From Pseudomonas gessardii (GTDB taxonomy: Bacteria; Pseudomonadota; Gammaproteobacteria; Pseudomonadales; Pseudomonadaceae): a DNA stretch of 43,351 nt. Below, in pieces: positions 31,774-40,454 of this stretch. The translations under genes were made by a program, and so were the position numbers. The DNA lies in the NCBI RefSeq assembly GCF_001983165.1, contig NZ_MNPU01000050.1, forward strand, positions 1 to 43,351. Reading direction: 5' to 3'. The notes under the pieces were generated by a model, which saw nothing but the letters and a program-made list of their open reading frames with translations, was not told where the DNA came from and did not search any database. Numbering within the stretch: the first letter of the stretch is position 1; each line of letters begins with the position of its first letter.

Positions 31774-32979
31774 TCAAGGTGCCGTGATGGCTTGCTGTGC
31801 TTTTACTCGGCGCGTGACGGCCAGCAGCAAGGCCAGGACGATAAGGCCCAGCGCCGCGCCAAAGGTCATGCTCAGCCCCTGGCCGACTGCGGCGGGCAGG
31901 GCCGAGTGAATATCGCCGGTGCCCCAGGCGAACACCGCGCCCAGGGCCCATGCGCCGATGATCAAGCCCAGGTTGCGCGACAGGTTCAACAGCCCGGCCA
32001 CCACCCCGCGGCGATCCGCCGACAGCTTGCTCATCACCGCCGTGTTGTTGGCCGCCTGGAATTGCGCATAGCCCAGGGTCAGGAGAGCCAGTGCACCGAT
32101 ATAGCCCGCTGCGCCAATGGGCATCAGCGCCAGCACCAGGCAGCCGGCCAGCATGCACAACAGGCCGCCCAGCGTTGTGCAAGCGCTGCCGAAACGCTCC
32201 GTCAGGCGTCCGGCGGGCAAGCCTGCCAGTGCCGCGAGACCGGGGCCGACGGCCATCGCCAGGCCCATCTGCGCAGGATTGAGCCCGGCGCCATGACGCA
32301 GATAAAACGGCCCGGCGACCAGGGTGGCCATCATCACGGCTGCCACCAGCGCGCTCATGCCCAGCCCGGCGCCCAGGACCCGGTCGCGCAGCACCCGCCA
32401 CACACTGGGGCGATGGCCAGGGGCTGACGGTTGCCGATCACCCGCGGCCAGTGCGCAGTGGACCAGCCCATAGGCCAGGACAACCAGTGGCAGCATGATC
32501 CAGAACAGCGCACGCCAGCCAAATGCGGCGCTCAACACTCCCCCGATGGCCGGCCCCAGGGCGGTGCCGATGGCCGACAGGCTTCCCAGCCAGCCCATCA
32601 CGCGTCCGGTGGCCGTGACCAGCGCCATAGTCATTGCCAACATGATGGCGGCCCCGACACCTTGCAGTGCCCGCGCCGCCACCAGCAGGCCGAGAGACGG
32701 CGCGACACTGCACAGAGCGCACGCCACGGCGAAGATCAACAGCCCCGCGAGCAGCAGACGGCGGTGCCCGAATCGGTCCCCCAACTGACCGGCGCTCACC
32801 AGCACCGCAGTGGTTGCCAGCAAGTAACTCAGCACCACCCACTGCACCGCCGCAAAGGGCGCAGTGAAGGCCTCGGCCATCTGGGGCAGGCCGACATTGG
32901 CAATGCTGGTGCCCAGCGAGGCCAGCAACATGCACAACGACAAACCGGCGAGCGCGCCGCGTGGGGTAGGGGATGTCAT
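31774..32979 (-). CDS. DHA2-like MFS efflux transporter
   Basis: ATG 32979 starts the credible coding part; the frame continues upstream to 33936 only as an antisense shadow of the LysR gene. The 401-residue protein has 12 or more hydrophobic segments, a GTSIANVGLPQMAEAF helix 1, motif A-like GQLGDRFGHRRLLL and motif C-like LGSLSAIGTALGPAIGG, typical of drug-H+ antiporters. It is divergent from a LysR gene 117 bp away, its likely regulator. Confidence 0.88.
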   Translation of the reverse strand: MTSPTPRGALAGLSLCMLLASLGTSIANVGLPQMAEAFTAPFAAVQWVVLSYLLATTAVLVSAGQLGDRFGHRRLLLAGLLIFAVACALCSVAPSLGLLVAARALQGVGAAIMLAMTMALVTATGRVMGWLGSLSAIGTALGPAIGGVLSAAFGWRALFWIMLPLVVLAYGLVHCALAAGDRQPSAPGHRPSVWRVLRDRVLGAGLGMSALVAAVMMATLVAGPFYLRHGAGLNPAQMGLAMAVGPGLAALAGLPAGRLTERFGSACTTLGGLLCMLAGCLVLALMPIGAAGYIGALALLTLGYAQFQAANNTAVMSKLSADRRGVVAGLLNLSRNLGLIIGAWALGAVFAWGTGDIHSALPAAVGQGLSMTFGAALGLIVLALLLAVTRRVKAQQAITAP

Positions 32980-33096
32980 GGGGTTTCCTTGGCGTGCAGT
33001 GGTCGTTGCCCGCACTCTACGGCGTCGCCTACTATGGCGGAAGACGCAGTAGTTGCACTCTATACCTGCGTCAAACGCCTGATAAGGATTGCCGCC

Positions 33097-33978
33097 GTGT
33101 CGCTGCCTGACTTCAACTTGCTGGTCACCCTGGACGTGTTGCTCGCCGAAGGCAGCGTCGCCCGTGCCGCCCAACGCCTGGGCCTGAGCCCCTCGGCCAT
33201 GAGCCGGGCGTTGGCGCGGCTGCGTGAAACCACCGGTGATCCATTGCTGGTGCGCGCCGGCCGTGGCCTGGTGCCGACGCCACGCGCCCTGGAACTGCGC
33301 GAGCAGGTCAGCCAACTGGTGCAGGATGCCCAGGCGCTGCTGCGCCCGCTGCAGGTCCTGGACCTCAAGGGCTTGGTGCGCACCTTTGTGCTGCGCACCA
33401 GCGAAGGGTTCGTCGAGAGCTTTGGCCCTGCGCTGATTGCCCGTGTCGCCGAACAGGCGCCCGGCGTGCGCCTGCACTTTATGCACAAGCCCGGTACACC
33501 GCTGCGTGACAGCGGCGTGGACCTGGAAACCGGCGTGGTCGATAGCACGGCCAACCCCGAAGTGCTGACTCAGTTGTTGTTTCGCGACCGCTTTATCGGC
33601 GTGGTGCGCGCCGGCCATCCATTGAGCCAAGGCCCCATCACCCTGGCGCGTTACGCCGCCGGCCGGCATATCTACGTGTCGCGGCGCGGGCGCGAGCGTG
33701 GGCAGATTGACGATGCGCTTGCGGCCCAGGGCCTGACGCGAGACGTGGCAACCATCGTCACCGGGTTCTCCACGGCCGTGGCCCTGGCGCACAGGACCGA
33801 TCTGATCGCCAGCGTCCCGGAGCGTTACACCCACGGCCTGCGCGATGACATGCACAGCTTTGCCCTGCCGGTGGATGTGCCGCCGTTCAGCGTGGCCATG
33901 CTCTGGCATCCACGCCTGGATGCCGACCTGGCGCATCGCTGGTTGCGTGGCTGTTTACGCGAGGTGTGTGGCGCATAA
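33097..33978 (+). CDS. LysR-family regulator (NodD/PobR-like branch)
   Basis: GTG 33097 is chosen because AAGGA precedes it and the frame begins SLPDFNLLVTLDVLLAEGSVARAAQRLGLSPSAMSRALARLRE, the usual LysR start (SxxDLNLLxxLxxLL). The 293-residue length is standard. The effector domain follows (FVLRTSEGFVESFGPALIARVAEQAPGVRLHF...). It is divergent from the MFS exporter at 31774-32979. An inverted repeat CTACT-N14-AGTAG (33029-33052) in the shared promoter is a possible but unproven binding site. Confidence 0.9.
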   Translation: MSLPDFNLLVTLDVLLAEGSVARAAQRLGLSPSAMSRALARLRETTGDPLLVRAGRGLVPTPRALELREQVSQLVQDAQALLRPLQVLDLKGLVRTFVLRTSEGFVESFGPALIARVAEQAPGVRLHFMHKPGTPLRDSGVDLETGVVDSTANPEVLTQLLFRDRFIGVVRAGHPLSQGPITLARYAAGRHIYVSRRGRERGQIDDALAAQGLTRDVATIVTGFSTAVALAHRTDLIASVPERYTHGLRDDMHSFALPVDVPPFSVAMLWHPRLDADLAHRWLRGCLREVCGA

Positions 33979-34029
33979 CAGGTACAATCCCGCCAGCCTT
34001 GATGTGAAAGACCAGGAAACAGGAATTCG

Positions 34030-34710
34030 ATGTTCACCCTTACCCATTACGCCAGCCCATGCCCCGAGCCCGTCAACAGCCAGATCCTGCAGATGGTGGT
34101 CGACTACCTGACCGATATCAGTAGTGTCGCCATCCCGCCGAGCAACCTACTGTACAACGTCTACCAGTATGCAATCGGCTACGAAGTGCACCTGTATCTG
34201 GAGGCGGTGGGCGGGGCCAAGGGCATTGCGGTTGAGCTGATCGTGGCGATGGATAAGCAGGATCCAGCCAAGGTTATCGGCTTCCTGCTGTACCTGCCGG
34301 TCAAGGATGATCCCGAAGCCTGCGGTGTGGCCTATATGGCCGTGCAGGCCAGCCACCGTCGCCAGGGCGTGGCGCGGGCGATGATCGATGAGATGCTTAG
34401 CCGTTACCCCCATGGCGAACTGGCCTGCGCGGTGGAAAAAGTCCCGGCGTTCGAGGCCATGGGTTTTCAGGTGCGCGGCGTGCGGGGCACCCAGGTGTTG
34501 ATGAACACCCGCGACTACAGCACCGATGGCCTGATGGGCGTGTTGGAGGTGGCGTCGATCTACAGCTCCCTGGAAGTGCGGCAGATCCACACCTATTTGC
34601 TACACAAACACGGCAAGCGCGCGATGATCGATGCCGAGAAACAGCGCGACCGGCATTTTGACCAGCTGACGCGCAAGGCCCGCAGGTTTGTTCAGGGGCG
34701 GCAGGCGTAG
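34030..34710 (+). CDS. GNAT-family N-acetyltransferase
   Basis: The 226-residue protein has the acetyl-CoA-binding core of GNAT enzymes: VIGFLLYLPVKDDPEACGVAYMAVQASHRRQGVARAMIDEML with the Q/RxxGxG/A pattern (RRQGVA). A C-terminal helical region rich in basic residues (HKHGKRAMIDAEKQRDRHFDQLTRKARRF) could bind nucleic acid or a protein. The acceptor is unknown. An AGGAAACAGGAA ribosome site precedes the ATG. Confidence 0.85.
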   Translation: MFTLTHYASPCPEPVNSQILQMVVDYLTDISSVAIPPSNLLYNVYQYAIGYEVHLYLEAVGGAKGIAVELIVAMDKQDPAKVIGFLLYLPVKDDPEACGVAYMAVQASHRRQGVARAMIDEMLSRYPHGELACAVEKVPAFEAMGFQVRGVRGTQVLMNTRDYSTDGLMGVLEVASIYSSLEVRQIHTYLLHKHGKRAMIDAEKQRDRHFDQLTRKARRFVQGRQA

Positions 34711-34872
34711 CGTTCAGGTGTGCGGTGGTTGCTGGTTTAAATGGCTGGAAATAGATTGCGCACGAATGCTTTGGAACGGTTTTTGTCTGTTTGCCACTAG
34801 TGAGCGGTGCCCGCATAAGCTGCAGCAACGGAGCAGCTCAGGTTGGCGATCCTATGACTAATGGAGAAGAAT

Positions 34873-35094
34873 ATGTCCTCGATTTCAGCTAATACCCCAG
34901 GAATACTGGCCCCTACCATCGACACCTCGGGCAAAAAGCCTGATGCGTTCGAGGCTAGGTTAGAGGTGTTGGATAATATTCAAAAACACGTATTAGAAAA
35001 CGAGCAATCGGCGAGCAATAGCGACATTAAACATTCCGCCAAAGAAAAAACATTTACATTCCGAACTCCGGGTGGTGGTACCTACACCTGGTAA
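34873..35094 (+). CDS. 73-residue orphan protein, AT-richer than its surroundings
   Basis: ATG 34873 is preferred (GGAG six bases upstream; ATG 34861 has no ribosome site). The protein begins MSSISANTPGILAPTIDTSG, has a helical mid-part (EARLEVLDNIQKHVLENEQSAS) and ends FTFRTPGGGTYTW. It has no signal peptide, no Cys and no recognised domain. The lower GC content contrasts with the neighbours and suggests recent acquisition. The conserved-looking Gly-rich aromatic tail might be a recognition or binding element. Function is unknown. Confidence 0.6.
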   Translation: MSSISANTPGILAPTIDTSGKKPDAFEARLEVLDNIQKHVLENEQSASNSDIKHSAKEKTFTFRTPGGGTYTW

Positions 35095-35111
35095 GGCGCG
35101 TACCTGAAACT

Positions 35112-35133
35112 CGCCACCTTTTATCGGGTGGCG
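35112..35133. terminator. Convergent terminator hairpin
   Basis: CGCCACC-TTTTATCG-GGTGGCG lies between the small orphan gene and the convergent gene at 35137. There is no strong T-run, so it is a stem-loop of moderate strength. Confidence 0.5.
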
Positions 35134-35136
35134 GGT

Positions 35137-35526
35137 TCAACCGCCTCGAAACAGGTCATGGGCATCCAGCAACCGATAAGCAATCTCCGGTCGCTTCTCC
35201 ATCCCTCTGCGAATCGCCGCCGGAATCGACTGCCGCGTCTTGCGACACAGCCCCGGCAGCTCGTCGATCACAATCTGGATCCCACGCATGCTTTTGACTT
35301 CGGTATGGCCCGGGGCGATGTGCACGCGGATGCCCAGTTGTTGCAGCATCAGCTGTTGCATGCGTTCCAGGTCGGCCAGGCTTTGCAGGTTTTCCAGGCG
35401 CTCGAGCAGCTTTTTTTCTTCTTGGCGGGTCAGTTGCAGGATGCGCTGGTCGGCGCCGGGCGCCGCGAGCAATTGTTCGCGCTCGCAGTCACACACAGCC
35501 GGTGGGCAGGGTTGGCGAATTGTCAT
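35137..35526 (-). CDS. Conserved-looking hypothetical protein with Cys-rich start and coiled coil
   Basis: ATG 35526 is chosen (GGAGGGAG about 8 bases upstream). The 129-residue protein begins with three clustered Cys (QPCPPAVCDCERE), possibly a metal site, then a predicted helical stretch (RILQLTRQEEKKLLERLENLQSLADLERMQQLMLQQLG) and a compact end (VKSMRGIQIVIDELPGL...). No family is recognised. It ends 27 bp upstream of the next gene's reading limit and is oriented like aroA (26 bp downstream of the aroA stop at 35559), so it may be co-transcribed. Confidence 0.65.
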   Translation of the reverse strand: MTIRQPCPPAVCDCEREQLLAAPGADQRILQLTRQEEKKLLERLENLQSLADLERMQQLMLQQLGIRVHIAPGHTEVKSMRGIQIVIDELPGLCRKTRQSIPAAIRRGMEKRPEIAYRLLDAHDLFRGG

Positions 35527-35558
35527 GATCACTCCCTCCCCACGCTGATGCTGACGGC

Positions 35559-36815
35559 TTAGTAGGTCAGTTGCACGCCCAGGCTGCCCAGGGCGTTCCA
35601 GTACTCAGGATAGGTCTTGCCCACGCAGTCCGGGTCTTGAATCTGGATGCCCGAGACTTTCAGGCCCGCCAGGGCAAAGCACATGGCGATGCGGTGGTCG
35701 GCGTGGGTGTCGATCCGTGCGGTGCACGCCGTGCCGGCCAACGCCGGATCGCTGGCGACCAGCAAGTCGTCACCGATGATGGTCGCCAGGCCCGGGCGGA
35801 TCTCGTTGAGGCCGTCATGCAGGGCTTGGACGCGGTCGCATTCCTTGACCCGCAGATTGGCCAGTTCAGTGAAACGCACCGGGGTGTTGTTGAACGCCGC
35901 CAGCACGGCCAGGGTCGGGATGGCGTCCTGCATCTGCGAGCCAATTACCGTGGCCGGCATCTGCGGGAACTGGGCGATCACGGCCTGGGCCTTGGCGTCG
36001 GGTTGGGTGAAGTCCTGTGGGGCGACACCCAGGTCGATGCTGCCGCCCGTGAGTACTTCGGCCGCCCACAAGTAGGTGGCCGCCGAGGCGTCGGGTTCGA
36101 TCAGGTAGTCGTGGGCGGTGTAGCCGGTGGGCGCCACACGCCAGGTGCTGTCGTTGACCACCTCCACCTGGGCGCCAAACGCACGCATGCAGTCCAGGGT
36201 CAGATCGACATAGCCACGGGCGCCGATGTCCTTGCCGGTCAGGGCCACCTCGATCGGGGCCTCGCCGCAGGCGGCGAGCATCAGCAGCGCCGAGACGTAT
36301 TGGCTGGACAGGCCGCCATCGATCTCAAAGCGCTTGGCCTGCACACGGCCAGTGCCCTGCACGGTCACAGGCGGGCAGCCGGTGGGGCTTTCAACCTTGA
36401 TGCCATTGTGGTTCAGCGTCGCCAACAGCGGGCCGATGGGGCGCTTTTGCATGTACTCGTCGCCATCGAGCACCACGGTGCCCTCCACGGTCGCCACGGC
36501 GGCGGTGAGAAAGCGCATCGCGGTGCCGGCATTGCCGAGGAACAACGGTTGCGCCGGCAACTGCAGCTTGCCATGGCCGGTGACGACAAAGGTCACGTCA
36601 TCCGGCTCGTCAATGGTCACGCCCATCTGGCGCAAGGCCACGGACATATGCCGGGTATCGTCGCTTTTCAGCGCGCCGCTCAGGCGGCTGGTGCCCTTGG
36701 CCAGGGCCGCCAGCAGCAGGGCGCGGTTGGTAATGGATTTGGAGCCGGGAGGCGCTACCTTGCCGTGCAATGGAAAGTTGGGCGGTGTCACGGTCACGGT
36801 TTTCTGCGAACTCAA
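35559..36815 (-). CDS. aroA: 3-phosphoshikimate 1-carboxyvinyltransferase (EPSP synthase)
   Basis: TTG 36815 is chosen as start because AGGAG lies 9 bases upstream, giving 418 residues; another in-frame TTG at 36836 would place the ribosome site inside the gene. The enzyme joins shikimate 3-phosphate and PEP on the route to chorismate. Conserved sites: APPGSKSITNRALLLAALA (Lys of the PEP site), LFLGNAGTAMRFLTA, GGLSSQYVSALLM, and RVKECDRVQALHDGL plus DTHADHRIAMCFAL at the end. E. coli has GTAMRPL where this has GTAMRFL, i.e. Phe in place of Pro101. It is a stand-alone enzyme, not the TyrA-AroA fusion also common in Pseudomonas. Confidence 0.95.
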   Translation of the reverse strand: MSSQKTVTVTPPNFPLHGKVAPPGSKSITNRALLLAALAKGTSRLSGALKSDDTRHMSVALRQMGVTIDEPDDVTFVVTGHGKLQLPAQPLFLGNAGTAMRFLTAAVATVEGTVVLDGDEYMQKRPIGPLLATLNHNGIKVESPTGCPPVTVQGTGRVQAKRFEIDGGLSSQYVSALLMLAACGEAPIEVALTGKDIGARGYVDLTLDCMRAFGAQVEVVNDSTWRVAPTGYTAHDYLIEPDASAATYLWAAEVLTGGSIDLGVAPQDFTQPDAKAQAVIAQFPQMPATVIGSQMQDAIPTLAVLAAFNNTPVRFTELANLRVKECDRVQALHDGLNEIRPGLATIIGDDLLVASDPALAGTACTARIDTHADHRIAMCFALAGLKVSGIQIQDPDCVGKTYPEYWNALGSLGVQLTY

Positions 36816-36917
36816 GGTACAAGGCTCCTGATTCAAGGCGCGGTGGCTGGGAGTGGCCGGCTGGCGGAGACGAATAATCGACCATCCGGCAGGGCAGGGT
36901 CAAATCATGCCGCGGGT

Positions 36918-37475
36918 TTAACCGCGTTGGCTCAACCAATAGGCATGCAAGGCCCTGGCTGCTGGCTCGATGCGCGCCACCTGCTGTTGATGGGCCGCCA
37001 CATCCAGGTCTGCCGGCAATTCGAAATTGTCCTGCTCGGCGCACCAGGAGATGGCTTCCAACTGCGCCGCCTGCTCGGCCGGCAGGGTGGGCCATTCGCT
37101 GATCGCGGCGCCACGGATATAGCCAAAGCACCATTCCTCGGCGAGGGTCAGTGGCAGGTCCTGATGTTCGGTGTGTTCAAAGCGCGCCTCAAAACCCTGG
37201 GCATCGCTGGCCAACTGCTGGGCAAGGCTATTGAGATGGCGCGTGCACAGGTCGATAAACTGCCCGAGTTCTTCCTTGCTTTCCCATGCCGGCATCTGCC
37301 CACCCCAGATCGCGGGGAACCAGATAGCCACATCCACCGGTGCCGGGCCGGACACCAGGGCAGTGAAGTAGCCATCGAGTTCGGCCAGGTTCAACACCGA
37401 GTTGTCATCGCCGTACTTGAGCAGAATGTCTTCGATAAACTCGAAATCGGCGGGGGCGAGGGCTTGGTCGTGCAT
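36918..37475 (-). CDS. UPF0149/YecA-family protein
   Basis: The 185-residue protein has the UPF0149 pattern: ADFEFIEDILLKYGDDNSVLNLAELDGYFTALVSGP early, then EEWCFGYIRGA in the middle and a helical end. Members are small, mostly helical and of unknown function; the E. coli relatives YgfB and YecA are linked to regulation or metal binding through an SEC-C motif, which is absent here. AAGGATC lies before the ATG. It is divergent from the TauE/SafE gene. Confidence 0.88.
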   Translation of the reverse strand: MHDQALAPADFEFIEDILLKYGDDNSVLNLAELDGYFTALVSGPAPVDVAIWFPAIWGGQMPAWESKEELGQFIDLCTRHLNSLAQQLASDAQGFEARFEHTEHQDLPLTLAEEWCFGYIRGAAISEWPTLPAEQAAQLEAISWCAEQDNFELPADLDVAAHQQQVARIEPAARALHAYWLSQRG

Positions 37476-37648
37476 GAACAGATCCTTTGGGCGTAAAGCG
37501 CGGAGGATGGCGCGTGTCGGCGTTTTAATCCAGTGCCAGAAGGGCTGGATGCCGAAAAAGGAATAAAGTCAGATCTTATTGGTATAAGTCGTTATAAGAA
37601 AAATCGCTATGCTGCCGCCAGAATTTTATAAGGCCGCAGGTAGTTGTA

Positions 37649-38434
37649 ATGGATGTGGGTAATTTTGGTTTTGTGGTGGCGGGCCTGATCGTTGGTTTTA
37701 TCGTCGGCATGACCGGCGTGGGCGGGGGCTCGCTGATGACCCCGATTCTGTTGTGGTTCGGCATCAACCCGGCCACGGCCGTGGGCACCGACCTGCTGTA
37801 CGCGGCCATCACCAAATCCGGTGGGGTGCTGGTGCATGGCAAGAACAAGAACATCGACTGGACCATCACCGGCTGGCTGACCCTGGGCAGCGTGCCGGCG
37901 GTGCTGCTGACGCTGTGGTTCCTCAAGAATCTGCACACCGATCCCAGCGCGATGAACGAGGTGATCAAGCAAGCCCTGGGCGTGGTGTTGTTGCTGACGG
38001 CCCTGGCGATTCTGTTCAAGAAGCGATTGCTGGCCTTTGCCCAGCGCCATGCCGGCGACAACTACCATGTGAGCCCGCGCAGCCTCAACGGGTTGACGGT
38101 GTTCACCGGTGCGATCCTGGGCACCATGGTTGCCCTGACCTCCATCGGTGCCGGGGCCCTGGGCACCGTGGCGCTGTTTATCCTGTACCCGTTCCTGGCC
38201 ACCAAGCGCCTGGTGGGCACCGAAATCGCCCACGCGGTCCCCCTGACCCTGGTCGCGGGCCTGGGGCACGCGAGCATGGGCAATATGGACTGGCATTTGC
38301 TGGGGTTCTTGCTGATGGGCTCGCTGCCGGGCATCTATGTCGGCAGCCATATGTCCGGCCGGGTGCCGGATGAACTGCTGCGCCCGTGCCTGGCGGTGAT
38401 GCTGGGGTTGATTGGTTTCAAGCTGGCGTTCTGA
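37649..38434 (+). CDS. TauE/SafE-family sulfite/organosulfonate permease
   Basis: The 261-residue protein has 7-8 hydrophobic segments and the TauE/SafE signature VGFIVGMTGVGGGSLMTPILLWFGINPATAVGTDLLYAAITKSGG. Members move sulfite, sulfonates or small carboxylates. TAAG-type direct repeats (TATAAG/TTATAAG, 37581-37596) precede it in an AT-rich divergent promoter. No sulfur-metabolism gene is adjacent. Confidence 0.9.
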   Translation: MDVGNFGFVVAGLIVGFIVGMTGVGGGSLMTPILLWFGINPATAVGTDLLYAAITKSGGVLVHGKNKNIDWTITGWLTLGSVPAVLLTLWFLKNLHTDPSAMNEVIKQALGVVLLLTALAILFKKRLLAFAQRHAGDNYHVSPRSLNGLTVFTGAILGTMVALTSIGAGALGTVALFILYPFLATKRLVGTEIAHAVPLTLVAGLGHASMGNMDWHLLGFLLMGSLPGIYVGSHMSGRVPDELLRPCLAVMLGLIGFKLAF

Positions 38435-38450
38435 GCCAGCCTGGTAGGCA

Positions 38451-39170
38451 TCACGCCCTGCGTTTATCCAACCACTCCACCGCCGTACGCCAGATACAGA
38501 TCCCCAGGAAATACGCCGACATCAACAACCACAAGCCCATGGTCAGTTTGTTGGTGTACGGCTGGTCGATCACCAGCAACAGACTGCACAGCAGCCACAC
38601 CGTGGTCACTGCAATATTGATCGGCATAAAGCGCTTGACCCGGAACGGGTGCAGGAACTTCATCGGCGTGACGGTCAGCAGCGCCAGGCCGATCACCGTG
38701 GCCAGGGTTACCCAGGCGTTCGGGTCGATAATGTAGACACACAGCGCCACCACGTTCCAGGCCGCCGGGAAGCCCTGGAAGTAGTTGTCCTTGCTCTTCA
38801 TATTGACGTTGCAGAAGCAGAACAGCGACGACACCAGGATCACCGACACGGTGAACAGGTGGGTGAAGTCCGGCAGGTCAATATAGCGGTAGATAAACAG
38901 CGCCGGGATAAACACATACGTCAGGTAATCGATCACCAGGTCCAGCACCGAGCCATCGAAGCTCGGCAGCACCGTCTGCACATTGACCCGCCGCGCCAGC
39001 GACCCGTCCACGCCATCCACGATCAACGCCAGGCCCAGCCACAGCAGGCACGCCTTGGGTTGGTTCTCCAGCAGCGCCAGCGTCGCCAGGAAGGCCAGCA
39101 CCACGCCGGTGGCGGTAAAGCCGTGGGCGCCCCAGGCTTTGAGTCTGGCTACATGCAGGGTCGATATCAC
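38451..39170 (-). CDS. pcs: Phosphatidylcholine synthase
   Basis: GTG 39170 (ISTLHVARLKAWGAHGFTATG) is preferred: GGAG stands about 10 bases upstream, and the longer start at 39233 adds residues outside the family. The 239-residue membrane protein of the CDP-alcohol phosphatidyltransferase superfamily condenses CDP-diacylglycerol with choline in one step. Its active-site motif is D-G-x-x-A-R...D (LIVDGVDGSLARRVNV, then FDGSVLDLVIDYLTY). KSKDNYFQGFPAAWNV is a Pcs hallmark. Choline must come from outside the cell. It faces the TauE/SafE gene convergently, 16 bp apart. Confidence 0.93.
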   Translation of the reverse strand: MISTLHVARLKAWGAHGFTATGVVLAFLATLALLENQPKACLLWLGLALIVDGVDGSLARRVNVQTVLPSFDGSVLDLVIDYLTYVFIPALFIYRYIDLPDFTHLFTVSVILVSSLFCFCNVNMKSKDNYFQGFPAAWNVVALCVYIIDPNAWVTLATVIGLALLTVTPMKFLHPFRVKRFMPINIAVTTVWLLCSLLLVIDQPYTNKLTMGLWLLMSAYFLGICIWRTAVEWLDKRRA

Positions 39171-39320
39171 AGGGGCGTTCTCCAAAAGGTGAAACGGGGC
39201 AGCCGACGGCGGTTGGGCGTCGAATCTGGCCAAGGGATGCAGGTATCGACCGGGAAGGGGGGGATAAGGTTCACCACCAAGGCCTTGGATTCAGCGTAGC
39301 AAGCACTGGCGGATTCGGCA

Positions 39321-40259
39321 TCAGCCCTGACGGAACACCAGGGCCTTCAAGCCGCTTTGTGCATCGATATCGGGAAATTCCGGCGGGTTTGCCAGGCGCT
39401 GCTCAAACCGCAGCCCCGGGGCTTCGCGGGTGACGCCTTCGATCAGGAAGTCTTCGCCCAACGCCGGGTCGTTCATGCAGGCCAGCACCGTGCCTTGGGG
39501 TGTCAGCAGGTCCGGCAGGCGCCGCAGCACGCGCTGGTAGTCCTTGGTCAGCAGGAAGCTGCCTTTCTGGAAGGACGGCGGATCGATGATCACCAGGTCA
39601 TAAGGCCCGTTGCCGGTGACCTTGGCCCAGGACTTGAACAAGTCATGCCCCAGAAAACTCACCTTGCCCAGGTCATGGCCATTGAGCCGGTGATTGTCGC
39701 GGCCCCGGCTCAGGGCGCCACGGGCCATATCCAGGTTGACCACATGCTCGGCCCCGCCCTCGATGGCGGCCACGGAAAACCCACAGGTATAGGCAAACAG
39801 GTTCAGCACCCGCAGGCCACCGGCGTGCTCGCGCACCCAATTGCGCCCGTAGCGCATATCCAGGAACAGCCCGCTGTTCTGCTTTTTGCCCAGGTCGATG
39901 CGATAACGCAGGCCGCCTTCGGTGATGGTCAGTTCCTCGACCATTTCCCCCCACAGCCATTCGGTGGTGCTTTGCGGCAAGTAGCGATGTTGCAGGGCCA
40001 GGGTGTGGGCGCCGGCCTGTTGCCATTCGCAGCTTTCGCAGAGTTCGCGCAGTTGGTGTTGCAAGGCTTGCAGCTGCGCTGCCTCGGGCTCCTTGAACAA
40101 CGACACCAGCACCACGCCTTGCAGCCAATCCACGGTCAACTGCTCCAGCCCCGGCCAACAACGACCCCGGCCGTGGAACAGGCGACGGGTTTCCACGGGC
40201 ACATCACGCAGGGCGGTCAGCAAGTGGGTGTGGAGCAGGGCGAGGGTGTCTGGGGTCAT
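39321..40259 (-). CDS. RlmI/RlmK-like class I SAM methyltransferase
   Basis: ATG 40259 (MTPDTLALLHTHLLTAL) begins a 312-residue protein with a large C-terminal methyltransferase domain of the PF10672 type: KKQNSGLFLDMRYGRNWVREHAGGLRVLNLFAYTCGFSVAAIEGGAEHVVNLDMARGAL (SAM motif I and acidic loop), and DLVIIDPPSFQKGSF (catalytic DPP-SF motif of 23S rRNA m5C/m2G enzymes). No N-terminal PUA domain is present. It probably methylates rRNA, but the exact target is unassigned. Confidence 0.88.
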   Translation of the reverse strand: MTPDTLALLHTHLLTALRDVPVETRRLFHGRGRCWPGLEQLTVDWLQGVVLVSLFKEPEAAQLQALQHQLRELCESCEWQQAGAHTLALQHRYLPQSTTEWLWGEMVEELTITEGGLRYRIDLGKKQNSGLFLDMRYGRNWVREHAGGLRVLNLFAYTCGFSVAAIEGGAEHVVNLDMARGALSRGRDNHRLNGHDLGKVSFLGHDLFKSWAKVTGNGPYDLVIIDPPSFQKGSFLLTKDYQRVLRRLPDLLTPQGTVLACMNDPALGEDFLIEGVTREAPGLRFEQRLANPPEFPDIDAQSGLKALVFRQG

Positions 40260-40454
40260 CGGGCGGCGTCGATCATTAAACGGGCGGCATTTTAAACACA
40301 ATTGCGTTGACTCAGGTGACGCAAGCACAACGTGCTTTTAATCAGGGGTGTTTAAGTGTTTTGTGCTGCAAATCGCCCTTTTACCTACCCAGAACAGTCA
40401 AAAAATCCTTATGGGCAGACATAAACTGGAAAAAAACAGCTCGCAGGTGCCCCC

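Noticed and set aside
35571..37496. 641-codon plus-strand frame across aroA and UPF0149
   Set aside because: It spans two well-supported genes on the opposite strand and has no recognisable domain.
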